From assembly GCA_020633195.1 (NCBI GenBank), contig JACKEC010000038.1, forward strand, positions 1 to 64,000: a DNA stretch of 64,000 nucleotides. Direction: 5' to 3'. Of the stretch, positions 23,878 through 32,912 are shown piece after piece (the first letter of the stretch is position 1; each line of letters opens with the position of its first letter). A model generated the notes under the pieces. That model was not told the origin of the DNA and ran no database searches. It saw nothing but the letters and a program-made list of their open reading frames with translations. A program made the translations under genes and the position numbers. Source of the DNA: Sandaracinaceae bacterium. Lineage in GTDB: Bacteria > Myxococcota_A > Polyangia > Polyangiales > Sandaracinaceae.

Positions 23878-24751
23878 TCAGGGCGCGACGGGCTCCACGC
23901 GCTCGAGCCGGAACAGGAGCGTGATGTCGTAGCCGTCGGCGAAGCGCGGGTCCGCGGTGCAAGCGCGTCCGTCCATCGCGGTGCGGTCCCCGTCGACGCA
24001 GCGGTCGACGAGGCCGTCGCCGTCGGTGTCGAGGAAGCGCTCGCGGCCGTCGCCGTCCGAGTCCACGTCAGGCTGCACGCCGGCCGCGACGGCCACGTCG
24101 AGCATCGTCCGCTCGTCCGCGGGGTCCGCCCCGGCGAGGTCGGCGACGCGCTCTTGCTCCATCTGCCGGATGGGCCAGACGGTGTGCGCCGCGGCGTCCT
24201 CGATCCGCACCTCGATCGGCTGACCATCGAGGCCGACGGCGCCCCCGAGGCCGAACGCGCGGCCCGAGATCTCCCACCACTCGGGGAAGATCCACTGGCC
24301 ACCGCCCATGTCGAGGCGGCCGATGGGCAGGCGGCCGTCGAGGGGTCTGGCCCTCGATCAACAGCGGCCCGTGGACCAGCGCCTCGGGCGGATTCGTCCC
24401 CGGCACGTAGCTGACGGGCTGGATGGTCACGGGCCCACCCTCGACGCAGAGGTCGGTCGCGTCGGCCGCCGTCGCGATGAGCAGCGCGGCGGTGCCGAGC
24501 TCGTCGCCCTCGTCGCGGTGGATCTGCACGAGCACGATCTGGAGGGCGTCGCAGGCGACCGCGCCGAGCTGCATCCGGATCAGCTCCGCCTCGGGCGTCT
24601 CCATCGCGAGCACCTCGCCGACGCGCGTGGACGGATCGGGGTGGAGCCGCACGAGGACGAAGTACTCGTCGATCGGCGGCAGATCGCGGGTGGGCTCCGC
24701 GCACGCGCCGAGCGCGAGGGCGAGGACCGCGACGCCGATCAGGGAGCGCAC
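23878..24751 (-). pseudogene. lipoprotein gene with an apparent +1 frameshift
   Basis: From the ATG at 24751 the frame encodes a lipoprotein (lipobox ALALGAC) reading as far as LLIEGQT. The sensible continuation (LDGRLPIGRLDMGGGQW ... RVEPVAP) is in another frame that runs to the stop at 23878. The shift falls at a run of four G on the plus strand (24342-24345); three G would restore one protein of about 290 residues. The C-terminal part has Asp-rich DSDGDG and DTDGDG segments like thrombospondin type-3 calcium loops. Either a real frameshift or a homopolymer sequencing error. It follows the symporter gene by 12 bp, so it belongs to that operon. Confidence 0.7.
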
Positions 24752-24763
24752 GTCGCCATCCTA

Positions 24764-26239
24764 TCAATCCGTGGCGGCGTCTCGCACGAACGCGTCGCTC
24801 GACGCGGCCGCCGGGGTGACGAGCGACACCGCCACGAGCACGAGCGCGTTGAGCGCCACCCCGTAGAGGCCGGCGTGGAGGGGGAACGGTCGCCACTGGG
24901 GCGCGAGCACGAAGGCCAGCGACAGCGCGCCCCCCGCCACCATGCCGGCGAGCACCCCCGCGCCGGTCGCCCGACGCCAGTAGAGCGCCGCCACGAGCCC
25001 GGGCATGAACTGCACGATGGCCCCGTACGCGCCGAGGAGCAGGAGCACCAGCGAGCCCCGATAGACCACCGCGACGGCGTACGCGGCGAGCATGTAGACG
25101 CACACGAGCGCGCGGATCGCGAGCAGCTCTCGGTCCGGCGCCAAGCGCTTTCCGAGCGACTCGACCCAGCCGTCGCGCACCGTGATCGACGCGGCCGCGT
25201 GGACCATCGCGTCCCCGCTCGACATCGACGCGGCGAGCGCGCCCGCGCAGAACAGGCCGACGAGCCAGGGGCTCAGCTCGAGGCTCATCAACAGATGCGG
25301 GAGGATCTGGTCGGGGCTCGCCGGCGCGGGCTCGAAGCCGACGCCCGCGAAGCCGATCAGGAAGAGCGGCAGCAAGAAGATCTGGAAGGTCGGGTAGAGC
25401 ACCACCGTGCGCCGGATCGTGCGCGCGTCCTTGGCGGTGAAGGCCTTCATGAACAGGTGCGGCCACGCGCTGAAGCCGATGATGCTCACGAGCACCGCCG
25501 AGCTGTACTCGCCCCAGTGCCACGCCGACCCGTCGCTGGTGAGGCCCGGCGCCTCGAGCAGCTCGGGGCGAGTCTCCGCGATGGAGGCGAACATCGCCCC
25601 CACCCCGCCGTGGCGCAGCGTCGGCAGGTAGAGCCCGAGGCCCCACGCGAGCGCGATCATGAAGATGCCCTGGAACGTGTTGGTCCAGCCGACGCCGAGG
25701 ACCCCGCTCCGCAGCACGTAGACGAGGACGACCGCGTACACGATCGCGGCGCCCACCGGCTCGGTGACCGCGCCGCGGGTGACCGTCTCGAGCACGAGCC
25801 CCGCGCCCTTCATCTGGAGCGCGAGGTAGGGGACGAACGCCACCGCGCTGACGAGCGCCATCACCCCCGCGAGGGGGCGGCTCTCGAAGCGCGCGGCGAG
25901 CATCTGCGCCTGCGTGACGAACCCGCGCTTCTGACCGAGCCGCGCCGCCCGCGGGCCCAGGAAGTAGAACGGGATGAACCCGAGCGCGCCGTAGCCGAGG
26001 ATGTAGAACGCGGCCGCGCCTCGCGAGTACGCCCAGCCGGGCAGGCCGAGGAACGCGAACGCGCTGAAGATGGTCGCGCCCGTGATGAAGTACATGAGCA
26101 CGAGGCCGAGGCTGCGATCGCCCGCGACGTAGCCGACCGTGGTCGCCTTCTGCCCGCGGCTCGACCAAGTGCCGAGCACGAGGCACGCGATCAGGTAGGC
26201 CGCCGCGACCCCGACGACGATCCAGGACGCGGCGCTCAC
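24764..26239 (-). CDS. sodium:solute symporter (SSS family)
   Basis: 491 residues from the GTG at 26239, which overlaps the DUF3311 stop. Thirteen or so hydrophobic helices are apparent. AGDRSLGLVLMYFITGATIFSAFAFLGLPGWAY, GFVTQAQMLAARFES and CAGALAASMSSGDAMVHAAAS match the SSS/SLC5 family, the latter with the Ser residues expected near the second sodium site. A DUF3311 subunit encoded just upstream is a usual partner of monocarboxylate-type SSS carriers (MctP-like). Substrate unknown; an organic acid is the first guess from the pairing. Confidence 0.92.
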   Translation of the reverse strand: MSAASWIVVGVAAAYLIACLVLGTWSSRGQKATTVGYVAGDRSLGLVLMYFITGATIFSAFAFLGLPGWAYSRGAAAFYILGYGALGFIPFYFLGPRAARLGQKRGFVTQAQMLAARFESRPLAGVMALVSAVAFVPYLALQMKGAGLVLETVTRGAVTEPVGAAIVYAVVLVYVLRSGVLGVGWTNTFQGIFMIALAWGLGLYLPTLRHGGVGAMFASIAETRPELLEAPGLTSDGSAWHWGEYSSAVLVSIIGFSAWPHLFMKAFTAKDARTIRRTVVLYPTFQIFLLPLFLIGFAGVGFEPAPASPDQILPHLLMSLELSPWLVGLFCAGALAASMSSGDAMVHAAASITVRDGWVESLGKRLAPDRELLAIRALVCVYMLAAYAVAVVYRGSLVLLLLGAYGAIVQFMPGLVAALYWRRATGAGVLAGMVAGGALSLAFVLAPQWRPFPLHAGLYGVALNALVLVAVSLVTPAAASSDAFVRDAATD

Positions 26240-26448
26240 CGCTCGACGTCCTCGCCGTGGGTGCCGCGGTGGTAGGCCGCGAGCACGACGAACGTCAGCA
26301 CCACCCAGCCGACGTTCCACGCGAGCGAGAACGGCAGCCCGAGGACGTAGGGCTCGACGCCGTTCCCGAGCCAGGCGTAGCCAGGCCAGGTCAGCGCCGC
26401 GAAGCAGAGCAGCGAGTAGACCGCGAGCAGGCCGTGACGAAGCTTCAC
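26236..26448 (-). CDS. DUF3311 small membrane protein, symporter partner
   Basis: 70 residues with a GTG start at 26448 inside the GTGA overlap with the previous gene, and a 4-nt overlap with the symporter. Two membrane helices: GLLAVYSLLCFAALTWPGYAWL and SLAWNVGWVVLTFVVLAAYH. LPFSLAWNVGW is the conserved DUF3311 core. Members are normally encoded immediately before an SSS-family permease and are thought to be a small subunit of it. Confidence 0.88.
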   Translation of the reverse strand: MKLRHGLLAVYSLLCFAALTWPGYAWLGNGVEPYVLGLPFSLAWNVGWVVLTFVVLAAYHRGTHGEDVER

Positions 26449-27002
26449 GCGCGACGCCGGACGAGCAGCAGCATGAGCGCCACCACGAGCGGCGCGCTCC
26501 GTCCGCGACCTACCGCCCGGCAGCCGCACGCGGAGCTCGACGCTCCGGGCGGGTCCGTGGCCAGCGCCGCCGCCGGCGGCTCGGAGACGGGGGCCGTCTC
26601 GACCGCAGGCGTCACCGGCACGACGGGCCGGAGCACCGCCTCGGGCACCGCCTCCGGGACGAGACACCGACGGGCCCGCTCGCAGGTCGCCGCGTCGTCG
26701 AGGCACCGATCCCCGGGCATACAACCGCCCGGCCGCGCCACGCGCGCGCCCTCCTCGTCCGCCACGCAGAGGTCGACGTCATCCGTCGAGCAGACGCGCC
26801 CCTCGGAGCAGTCGGCGTCGGACGCGCAGGTCGTCGGGACGCACACGGGCCGCCGCGTCGGTCCGTCTCCGGCGAGCCGGCCGATCGCGCCCGCCGGACA
26901 GCTCAGCGACGCCGGGCGGCGCGGCGCCCGATCCGCGCGCGCCGGCGCGGCGACGCCGAGGAGCGCGGCGACGCCGAGCCCGAGGACGAGCTCACAGCGC
27001 AT
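26445..27002 (-). CDS. secreted Cys-rich protein with MYXO-CTERM-like tail
   Basis: 185 residues: signal peptide (ELVLGLGVAALLGVAAPARA), then about 90 residues with paired Cys (VCVPTTCASDADCSEGRVC, GGCMPGDRCLDDAATCERARRC), a Pro/Val/Ala linker, and a C-terminus of ACGCRAVGRGRS, a hydrophobic helix and RRRA. That Cys-hydrophobic-Arg tail fits the MYXO-CTERM sorting signal, in which the Cys is thought to be processed and lipidated for surface display. It overlaps the sulfatase stop by 11 nt and the DUF3311 start by 4 nt. Confidence 0.82.
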   Translation of the reverse strand: MRCELVLGLGVAALLGVAAPARADRAPRRPASLSCPAGAIGRLAGDGPTRRPVCVPTTCASDADCSEGRVCSTDDVDLCVADEEGARVARPGGCMPGDRCLDDAATCERARRCLVPEAVPEAVLRPVVPVTPAVETAPVSEPPAAALATDPPGASSSACGCRAVGRGRSAPLVVALMLLLVRRRA

Positions 27003-29385
27003 CGCAGCGCGCGTCGATGTACCCGAGCGCCCTCAGCTGACGGCACATCTCGGCGTCGATCTGCGACTCGGCCTGCGGCAGGACGCGGCTCTCGCCGCCC
27101 GTGTCCCCGAGCAGCCAGTTGCCGCGATCGCTCGCGCCGAGGTGCTGCCCGTAGAGCCCACGCAGGTAGCGCAGCGCGATCGGGAGGCGCGCGCCGCTGT
27201 CGATCTGCGTCTGCTCGCCGGGGTCGGTGCGCAGGTTGAACATCGCCCAGGTCATGTTGCTGCGGATCACGAGCTTGTAGCCCGCCGCCGTCGCCACGCG
27301 CCGGTCGTCGAGCTTGTCGCTGAACGCGATCGCGGGGCCGGGGCGCATCTGGCCGCGCGCCGTCGAGAGCAGCGAGTGACCCTCGAACTCGTCGGGGATC
27401 GCGATGCCCGCCGCCTCGAGCACCGTCGGCGCGATGTCCATCGTGCTGACCGTCGGGCCGATGCGTCGCGGGTCGATCACGCCGTTCCAGCGGACCATCA
27501 GCGGCACGTGCAGCAGCTCCTGGAAGATCGAGTGCCCGTGCCCGAAGGAGCCGTGGTCGTTGAACTCCTCGCCGTGGTCCGCGGTGACGACGAAGATGAT
27601 GTCGTCGTAGAGCCCGAGCTCCTGCAGCCCCTCGACGAAGTGGGCCATCTCCTGGTCGTGGTAGGTGATCTCGCCGTCGTGCAGCGCCTCGAGGCGCCGG
27701 ATGTCGGTCGGCGAGAGCGTCATGCGCCCCGCCTTCACGTCCTCGAGCTGGAGCCCCGTTCGGCGCGGGCTGATCGGGCCCTCGTAGGTCCCCGAGTAGT
27801 ACTGCGCGACGAGCTCGTCGGGCGGGTCGTAGGGGACGTGCGGGTCGATCGTCTGGATGTACGCGAAGAAGCGCTCCTGACGGTGCTCGCGGATCCACGC
27901 GAGCGCCTCCCCGAAGACGTTGTGGGCCTCGGTGTTGCGCTCCTCGCGGATGTAGTTCGTGTAGTGGTCCCAGCCCTGATCGAAGCCGAAGCGATCCGAC
28001 ACGTAGCCGTTCGCGATGAAGCTCCCGGTGGCGAAGTCGTTGCGCTGGAAGACCTCCGCGATCGTCAACGCCGATTGCGGTAGAGAGCTCGACTGCTCCT
28101 TCGTGTTGTGCGTCATCGGGGTCAGCGACGTGAGCACCGACGCGACGGACGGCTTGGTCCAGTTCTCGGGCGCCTGCGCGTGCTCGAACACCGCCCCCTG
28201 CTCCGCGAACGTCATCAGGGTGGGCGTGCGGACGCGCGAGCGCGGGTTGTAGACGCGGAGCTTGCTCGCGCGGAGGGTGTCGACGAGGAGGACCACGACG
28301 CTGCGCGCCTGCGCCTCGGGGAGCGGCGCCTCGGGCATCGGGACGACCACCGCGGGGCCGCTGATCCCGACCGGGCCGGAGCCCTCGACGGAGACCTCGA
28401 TCCGGACGACCTCGCCGGCGAGCGACGCGATGTCGAGCACGCGGTCCTGCCAGGCGCCGGTGACCGAGCCCTCGTGGAGCACCTGCGCGTCGCCGCCCTC
28501 GGGCGTCACCGTCACGCGGATCGTGCGCTCGCCCTCGGTGGCCGCGCCGAAGCCGAGGGAGAAGCGGCCGTTCTCGGGGACCTCGGCGTACCAGCGGATG
28601 TTCGCCGGAGCCGGGAGCACCACCGCGCGGCGCGACGCGCCGCCGACCTCGAGGTCCTGGACCAGCTCGGTGTACCGCGGCGGCGTGAGCTCTCCGTCCG
28701 GCACCTGGCCCGGCAGCCACCAGATCGAGTCGATCTCGGCCGCGGCCTCCTCGCCCTGCACCGTCTGCGTCGTCGCGGCGCGGAACATCAGGGTGTTCTC
28801 GCCCGCGTGGACCGCCGAGGCGGCGATCGGGACGTCGACCTCCTGCACGCCGCCGGCCGCGAAGTCGATCTGCCCGGCGCGCTGGCCGTTGAGGTAGACG
28901 ACCACGGCGTTGGACCCGAGCGGCCGGCCGCGGACGCGCATCGTCATCGCGCGCGGCGCGTCGAGGTGGAACCAGGCCCGCGCGTCGGTCCCGATCCGGG
29001 TGAAGTCGCGCTCGCCCGCGGTCACGTCCCGCAGGAAGCCGCTGTGCCAGCGACCCATGGTCCAGTGCATCCGCGCCGGGGTGCCGAAGTCCATGTAGAG
29101 GCCGTGGTGGTCCACGTCCGCGAGGTGCGCGAGGGCGAGCAGATCGAGGTGGACCCGGGTGCCCGCGAGCTCGCGGCGCGCCCGCGCGGTCTCCTCGTCG
29201 ACGGGCGCCGCCGCCGCGCCACCGCCGCCCGTGGACCCACCGCCGGCGCCGCCGCCCTGGGGATCGCCCTCGCCTGCCGCTCCGCCGCTCGCGTCGTCGT
29301 CGTCGTCCCCGCACGCGACGACCCCGACCGAGGCCGAGATCCCGAGCAGGCAGAGGAGCCCGAGCCTCGTCTGCATCCGATTCAT
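26992..29385 (-). CDS. large sulfatase-fold lipoprotein
   Basis: 797 residues from the ATG at 29385 (MNRMQTRLGLL), lipobox SVGVVAC, then an Asp- and Gly-rich linker. Residues about 60-340 are an extra beta-rich domain of unknown family. The sulfatase/phosphodiesterase domain follows: VVVLLVDTLRASKL (first metal Asp), ENWTKPSVASVLTSL (nucleophile Thr where sulfatases have Cys/Ser) and VVTADHGEEFNDHGSFGHGHS. Formylglycine chemistry is therefore unlikely and a phosphoester or phosphonate type of hydrolysis more so. First gene of an overlapping operon with a MYXO-CTERM protein, DUF3311 and a symporter; divergent from the RibD/DHFR-like gene. Confidence 0.88.
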   Translation of the reverse strand: MNRMQTRLGLLCLLGISASVGVVACGDDDDDASGGAAGEGDPQGGGAGGGSTGGGGAAAAPVDEETARARRELAGTRVHLDLLALAHLADVDHHGLYMDFGTPARMHWTMGRWHSGFLRDVTAGERDFTRIGTDARAWFHLDAPRAMTMRVRGRPLGSNAVVVYLNGQRAGQIDFAAGGVQEVDVPIAASAVHAGENTLMFRAATTQTVQGEEAAAEIDSIWWLPGQVPDGELTPPRYTELVQDLEVGGASRRAVVLPAPANIRWYAEVPENGRFSLGFGAATEGERTIRVTVTPEGGDAQVLHEGSVTGAWQDRVLDIASLAGEVVRIEVSVEGSGPVGISGPAVVVPMPEAPLPEAQARSVVVLLVDTLRASKLRVYNPRSRVRTPTLMTFAEQGAVFEHAQAPENWTKPSVASVLTSLTPMTHNTKEQSSSLPQSALTIAEVFQRNDFATGSFIANGYVSDRFGFDQGWDHYTNYIREERNTEAHNVFGEALAWIREHRQERFFAYIQTIDPHVPYDPPDELVAQYYSGTYEGPISPRRTGLQLEDVKAGRMTLSPTDIRRLEALHDGEITYHDQEMAHFVEGLQELGLYDDIIFVVTADHGEEFNDHGSFGHGHSIFQELLHVPLMVRWNGVIDPRRIGPTVSTMDIAPTVLEAAGIAIPDEFEGHSLLSTARGQMRPGPAIAFSDKLDDRRVATAAGYKLVIRSNMTWAMFNLRTDPGEQTQIDSGARLPIALRYLRGLYGQHLGASDRGNWLLGDTGGESRVLPQAESQIDAEMCRQLRALGYIDARCDAL

Positions 29386-29455
29386 GGGGCCGAGGATGGA
29401 ACGAAGCGCTGGACGGCGCCACGCCCGCGGTGGCTCGGATACCCTCTGCTCTCTC

Positions 29456-30004
29456 ATGAGACCCCACACCACCGTGTATTGCGCCGTCAGCGTCGACGGC
29501 TTCATCGCCCGCGAGGACGGGTCGGTCGACTGGCTCGAGGCCGCCGGCGACGCGAGCGAGGAGGACTACGGCTACCGAGCCTTCGTCGATTCCGTGGACT
29601 TCCTCGTGATGGGCCGCGGGACCTTCGAGACGGTGCGTGGGTTCGGGGCCTGGCCCTACACGGTACCGGTCGTGGTCCTGTCGCAGACGCTGTCGCCCGC
29701 CGATCTCGCGGAGGCCCACGCGACCGACGCCCGACTCTCGACCCGGTCACCGCGATCGCTCCTCGACGAGCTCGGCGCGGAGGGCGCCCGACGGGTGTAC
29801 GTGGACGGAGGGCGCCTGGTGCAGAGCTTCCTCGCCGAGGGGCTCATCGACGAGCTCATCCTCACGACGATCCCGATCTTGCTCGGCTCCGGGATCCACC
29901 TCTTCGGGTCACGCGGCCGCGAGCACGGCCTCGAGCACCAGGAGACGCGGGCCTATCCCTCCGGCTTCGTGCAGTCGCGCTACACGGTGCGACGGAGCAG
30001 CTGA
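29456..30004 (+). CDS. dihydrofolate reductase-like (RibD C-terminal) family protein
   Basis: 182 residues from the ATG at 29456. VYCAVSVDGFIAREDGSVDWLE is the classic N-terminal signature, FLVMGRGTFETV the second, and RRVYVDGGRLVQSFLAEGLIDEL and TTIPILLGSGIHLFG the nucleotide-binding C-terminal half. This matches the RibD_C/YyaP-YwjB group of NADPH-dependent reductases, whose physiological substrate is often unknown. No folate or riboflavin genes are close. It is divergent from the sulfatase-fold gene. Confidence 0.9.
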   Translation: MRPHTTVYCAVSVDGFIAREDGSVDWLEAAGDASEEDYGYRAFVDSVDFLVMGRGTFETVRGFGAWPYTVPVVVLSQTLSPADLAEAHATDARLSTRSPRSLLDELGAEGARRVYVDGGRLVQSFLAEGLIDELILTTIPILLGSGIHLFGSRGREHGLEHQETRAYPSGFVQSRYTVRRSS

Positions 30005-30107
30005 CCGAGAGCAGACTCACGGGGTCGGCGCAGGCCTGGCTCGCAGCGTGCACTCGGTCTCGCGGCGCGCGTCGCGCGTGCCATTGCTTGCCACCCCGAG
30101 AGCCTCG

Positions 30108-30692
30108 ATGTCCGCCCACCCCCTCGCCAACCCGCTCACCCTCGCGCTCGTCACGATCGCGCTCGTCCTGGGCGCCGCCCTCGCCGCTTCGCCCGCGGCC
30201 GCGCAGCGCGCCCCGGTCTCGATCGTGTCCCAGAGCGATCCGATGACGCTCACCCTGACCGGGCCCGACGGCGTCGGCGTCCCGTGCAGCACGCCTTGCA
30301 ACGTCGAGCTCGAGCCCGGCGACTACCAGCTCGAGGCCCGGGCGCGCGGGCTGCGCACCACGGCGGCCACCCTGCATGCCGGCGAGCAGGCGGCGATCTG
30401 GAGCGTCCGGAGCGGCGGGTCGGCCGCGTTCGTGTGGGGGGTGATCCTCACCTCGTTCGGAGCCGCCGCCGTCGGTCTCACGGTGGGCTTCGTCGGGATG
30501 GCGCTGACGAGCGCGCCGGGCGACTCCTACAACGAGATGATGGCGGTGATCCTGGGCACGATGGGCGGCCTCGTCGGAGGCGCCTCGTTGATCGGCGGCG
30601 TCGCGCTCATCGCCTCGAACCTCAACGGCGTGGAGGTCGGGCTCACGCCGACCCCGGGCGGCGCCGCGGCGCGGCTGCGCGCGCCGTTCTGA
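30108..30692 (+). CDS. exported protein with PEGA-like segment and two membrane helices
   Basis: 194 residues. Signal peptide MSAHPLANPL...ALAASPAAAQ is followed by a short beta-domain (MTLTLTGPDGVGVPCSTPCNVELEPGDYQLEARA) that resembles a PEGA module, with a Cys pair C-S-T-P-C. Two hydrophobic helices (about 105-130 and 143-170), rich in Gly and Ala, then a short basic end. Many Polyangiales genomes encode such PEGA-two-helix proteins; the role is unknown. It stands alone between the RibD-like gene and the sulfide operon. Confidence 0.72.
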   Translation: MSAHPLANPLTLALVTIALVLGAALAASPAAAQRAPVSIVSQSDPMTLTLTGPDGVGVPCSTPCNVELEPGDYQLEARARGLRTTAATLHAGEQAAIWSVRSGGSAAFVWGVILTSFGAAAVGLTVGFVGMALTSAPGDSYNEMMAVILGTMGGLVGGASLIGGVALIASNLNGVEVGLTPTPGGAAARLRAPF

Positions 30693-30743
30693 GCCCCCCG
30701 CCGAGGTGCGGGTTTCTCCCCTGTGCATAGGTACGGGGTGACC

Positions 30744-31973
30744 ATGCAACACCTCGTAATCCTCGGGGCCGGCACCGCCGGCACCATGATGGCCAACCGA
30801 ATGGCGGAGCGCCTGCCTCGGGACCGCTGGACCGTCACCGTCGTCGACAAGGACGACGTGCACGTCTACCAGCCCGGGCTGTTGTTCCTCCCGTTCCGGC
30901 AGTACCGGGTCGAGGAGATCCTGAAGCCTCGCGCGTCGCTGCTCTCACCTCGCTGCGAGCTCGTGCTCGACGCGATCGACCGGGTCGATCCGGCCGAGCA
31001 GGTGGTCGCGCTCGCGAGCGGTCGGCGGCTCCCGTACGACGTCCTGGTGGTCGCCACCGGCTCGCACATCCGACCGGAGCAGACGCCCGGGATGACGGGG
31101 CGGCTCTGGCAGAAGGACGTCTTCGACTTCTACACGCTCGACGGCGCGACGAAGCTCGCCGGCCGGCTCGACGCCTTCGAGGGCGGCCGCGTGATCGTCG
31201 ACACCCTCGAGATGCCCATCAAGTGCCCCGTGGCGCCGCTCGAGTTCACGTTCCTCGCGGACGCGTACTTCAGGGAGCGAGGCATCCGCGACAAGGTCGA
31301 GCTCGTCTACGCGACCCCGCTCGACGGCGCGTTCACGAAGCCCGTCGCGGCGGCCGCGTTCGGCTCGATGCTCGAGGAGCGCGGGATCTCCGTCGTGACC
31401 AACTTCGCCGCGAACCGCGTCGACGAGGAGCGCCGGCTGCTGCGCAGCTACGACGGCCGCGAGGAGCCCTTCGACCTGCTCGTGACGATCCCGCTCCACG
31501 GCGGCGCCGAGGCGATCGTGAAATCCGGGCTCGGCGACGACTTCGGGTTCGTGCCGACCGACAAGCACACCCTGCAGAGCAAGGCGCACCCGAACGTCTT
31601 CGTCATCGGCGACGCGACGGACGTGCCAGCGAGCAAGGCCGGCTCCGTGGCGCACTTCGAGGGCGACGTGCTGACCGAGAACCTGCTCCGGTTCATCGAG
31701 GGCCGCGGCCTCGAGCCGAGCTTCGACGGTCACGCCAACTGCTTCATCGAGACCGGCCGCGGCAAGGCGATGCTCATCGACTTCAACTACGAGACCGAGC
31801 CGCTCCCCGGGCGGTTCCCCCTCCCCGGGCTCGGGCCGTTCACCCTGCTCGAGGAGAGCGAGGTCAACCACTGGGGCAAGCTCGCCTTCAAGTGGGTCTA
31901 CTGGAACGTGCTCGTGAAGGGGGGCGAGCTGCCTCTGGACCACCGGATGCTGATGGCGGGGAAGCGGAGCTGA
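30744..31973 (+). CDS. sulfide:quinone oxidoreductase-like flavoprotein
   Basis: 409 residues from the ATG at 30744 (MQHLVILGAGTAG; an upstream GTG at 30723 is in frame). GAGTAGTMMANRM binds FAD; VVATGSHI, KCPVAPLEFTFLAD (active-site Cys region), LVTIPLHGG and VIGDATDVPASKAGS follow in SQR order, with a second conserved-looking Cys in GHANCFIETG. The amphipathic C-terminus (WGKLAFKWVYWNVLVKGGELP) would sit on the membrane. It is expected to oxidise sulfide to sulfane sulfur and pass electrons to quinone. The DsrC-fusion and DsrE2 genes directly downstream fit sulfur-relay use of the product. Confidence 0.88.
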   Translation: MQHLVILGAGTAGTMMANRMAERLPRDRWTVTVVDKDDVHVYQPGLLFLPFRQYRVEEILKPRASLLSPRCELVLDAIDRVDPAEQVVALASGRRLPYDVLVVATGSHIRPEQTPGMTGRLWQKDVFDFYTLDGATKLAGRLDAFEGGRVIVDTLEMPIKCPVAPLEFTFLADAYFRERGIRDKVELVYATPLDGAFTKPVAAAAFGSMLEERGISVVTNFAANRVDEERRLLRSYDGREEPFDLLVTIPLHGGAEAIVKSGLGDDFGFVPTDKHTLQSKAHPNVFVIGDATDVPASKAGSVAHFEGDVLTENLLRFIEGRGLEPSFDGHANCFIETGRGKAMLIDFNYETEPLPGRFPLPGLGPFTLLEESEVNHWGKLAFKWVYWNVLVKGGELPLDHRMLMAGKRS

Positions 31974-31976
31974 GCC

Positions 31977-32870
31977 ATGTCCACGAATTCCAACGAAGAG
32001 ATCCTCGCGCGCCTCGCCTCCATCGAGCAGAAGCTCGACTACGTCGTCGAGCGCCAGCGGTGGACCGAAGAGCTCGTCTCGGAGATGACCCCGATCGCGC
32101 GCCTCGTGATGACCAGCGCCTCGAACCGGCTCGCCGACTGGGAGAAGCGCGGCGCGTTCGAGATGCTCTCCGCGCTCGGCGACGCCGCCGACGGCGTCCT
32201 CGACAACTACACGCCCGAGGACGCGCGTGAGCTCGCGGGCTCGCTCGTCGCGATCCTCGGCACCGTCCGGAACCTCACCCAGCTCGACATCCTCGAGGTC
32301 GCCAACGACGCGACCGACGTGCTGCACCACACCGACGAGGTGCAGCCGGTGGGGATGTTCGGGGCGATGCGCAAGGCGTCCAAGGACGACGACGTGCAGC
32401 GCGGGATGGGCGTGGCCCTCGAGGTCCTGCGTCAGCTCGGCCGCGTACGAAGCGCCCCGTCGGGCGCCCCGAGGCTGCCGCCGCCCGCGCGCCTCCCCAA
32501 GGCCGCGGTGGCGCCCGGCGCGCCGGCGCAGGCCTGCGCGGTGCCCGTTCCCCCGCCCGTCGACGAGGTCGTCCACTGGGAAGGCCACGACTTCGACTCG
32601 AAGGGCTTCCTGCTCGACCCGAACACCTGGAACCGCGACCTCGCGACGAAGATCGCGGCCGGCCTGGGCATCCAGCTCACGGACGCCCACTTCGCCGTCA
32701 TCGACTGGGTCCGGGCGGACTACGCGGCGACCGGCGCCTCGCCCAACGTGCGACGCGTCGCGCTCGGCTCCGGCGCCGGGACCGAGGCCATGTACCAGCT
32801 CTTCCCGCCGACCCCCGGGAAGACGTGCGCGATGATCGCGGGCGTGCCCAAGCCCGTGGGGTGTGTCTGA
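31977..32870 (+). CDS. DUF1641 - DsrC/TusE fusion protein
   Basis: 297 residues, starting 3 nt after the SQR stop. Residues 1-150 are helical and match DUF1641 (ILARLASIEQKLDYVVERQ, LGDAADGVLDNYTPEDA, MRKASKDDDVQRGMGVALEVL). A Pro/Ala linker (about 155-195) joins a C-terminal DsrC/TusE-like domain (about 200-297: GFLLDPNTWNRDLATKIA, LTDAHFAVIDWVRADY, GVPKPVGCV). The terminal-arm cysteines are C284 and C296, 12 residues apart; classical DsrC has them 11 apart. A sulfur-carrier role taking sulfane sulfur from SQR is likely. Confidence 0.85.
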   Translation: MSTNSNEEILARLASIEQKLDYVVERQRWTEELVSEMTPIARLVMTSASNRLADWEKRGAFEMLSALGDAADGVLDNYTPEDARELAGSLVAILGTVRNLTQLDILEVANDATDVLHHTDEVQPVGMFGAMRKASKDDDVQRGMGVALEVLRQLGRVRSAPSGAPRLPPPARLPKAAVAPGAPAQACAVPVPPPVDEVVHWEGHDFDSKGFLLDPNTWNRDLATKIAAGLGIQLTDAHFAVIDWVRADYAATGASPNVRRVALGSGAGTEAMYQLFPPTPGKTCAMIAGVPKPVGCV

Positions 32871-32912
32871 CGCTCGAAGCGAGCTCGAACGGCTCGAACC
32901 TGGAGGAGTGTG

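Noticed and set aside
24308..26275. 655-residue plus-strand frame opposite the symporter
   Set aside because: Arg/His/Glu-rich antisense shadow; the minus strand encodes an unmistakable SSS-family protein.
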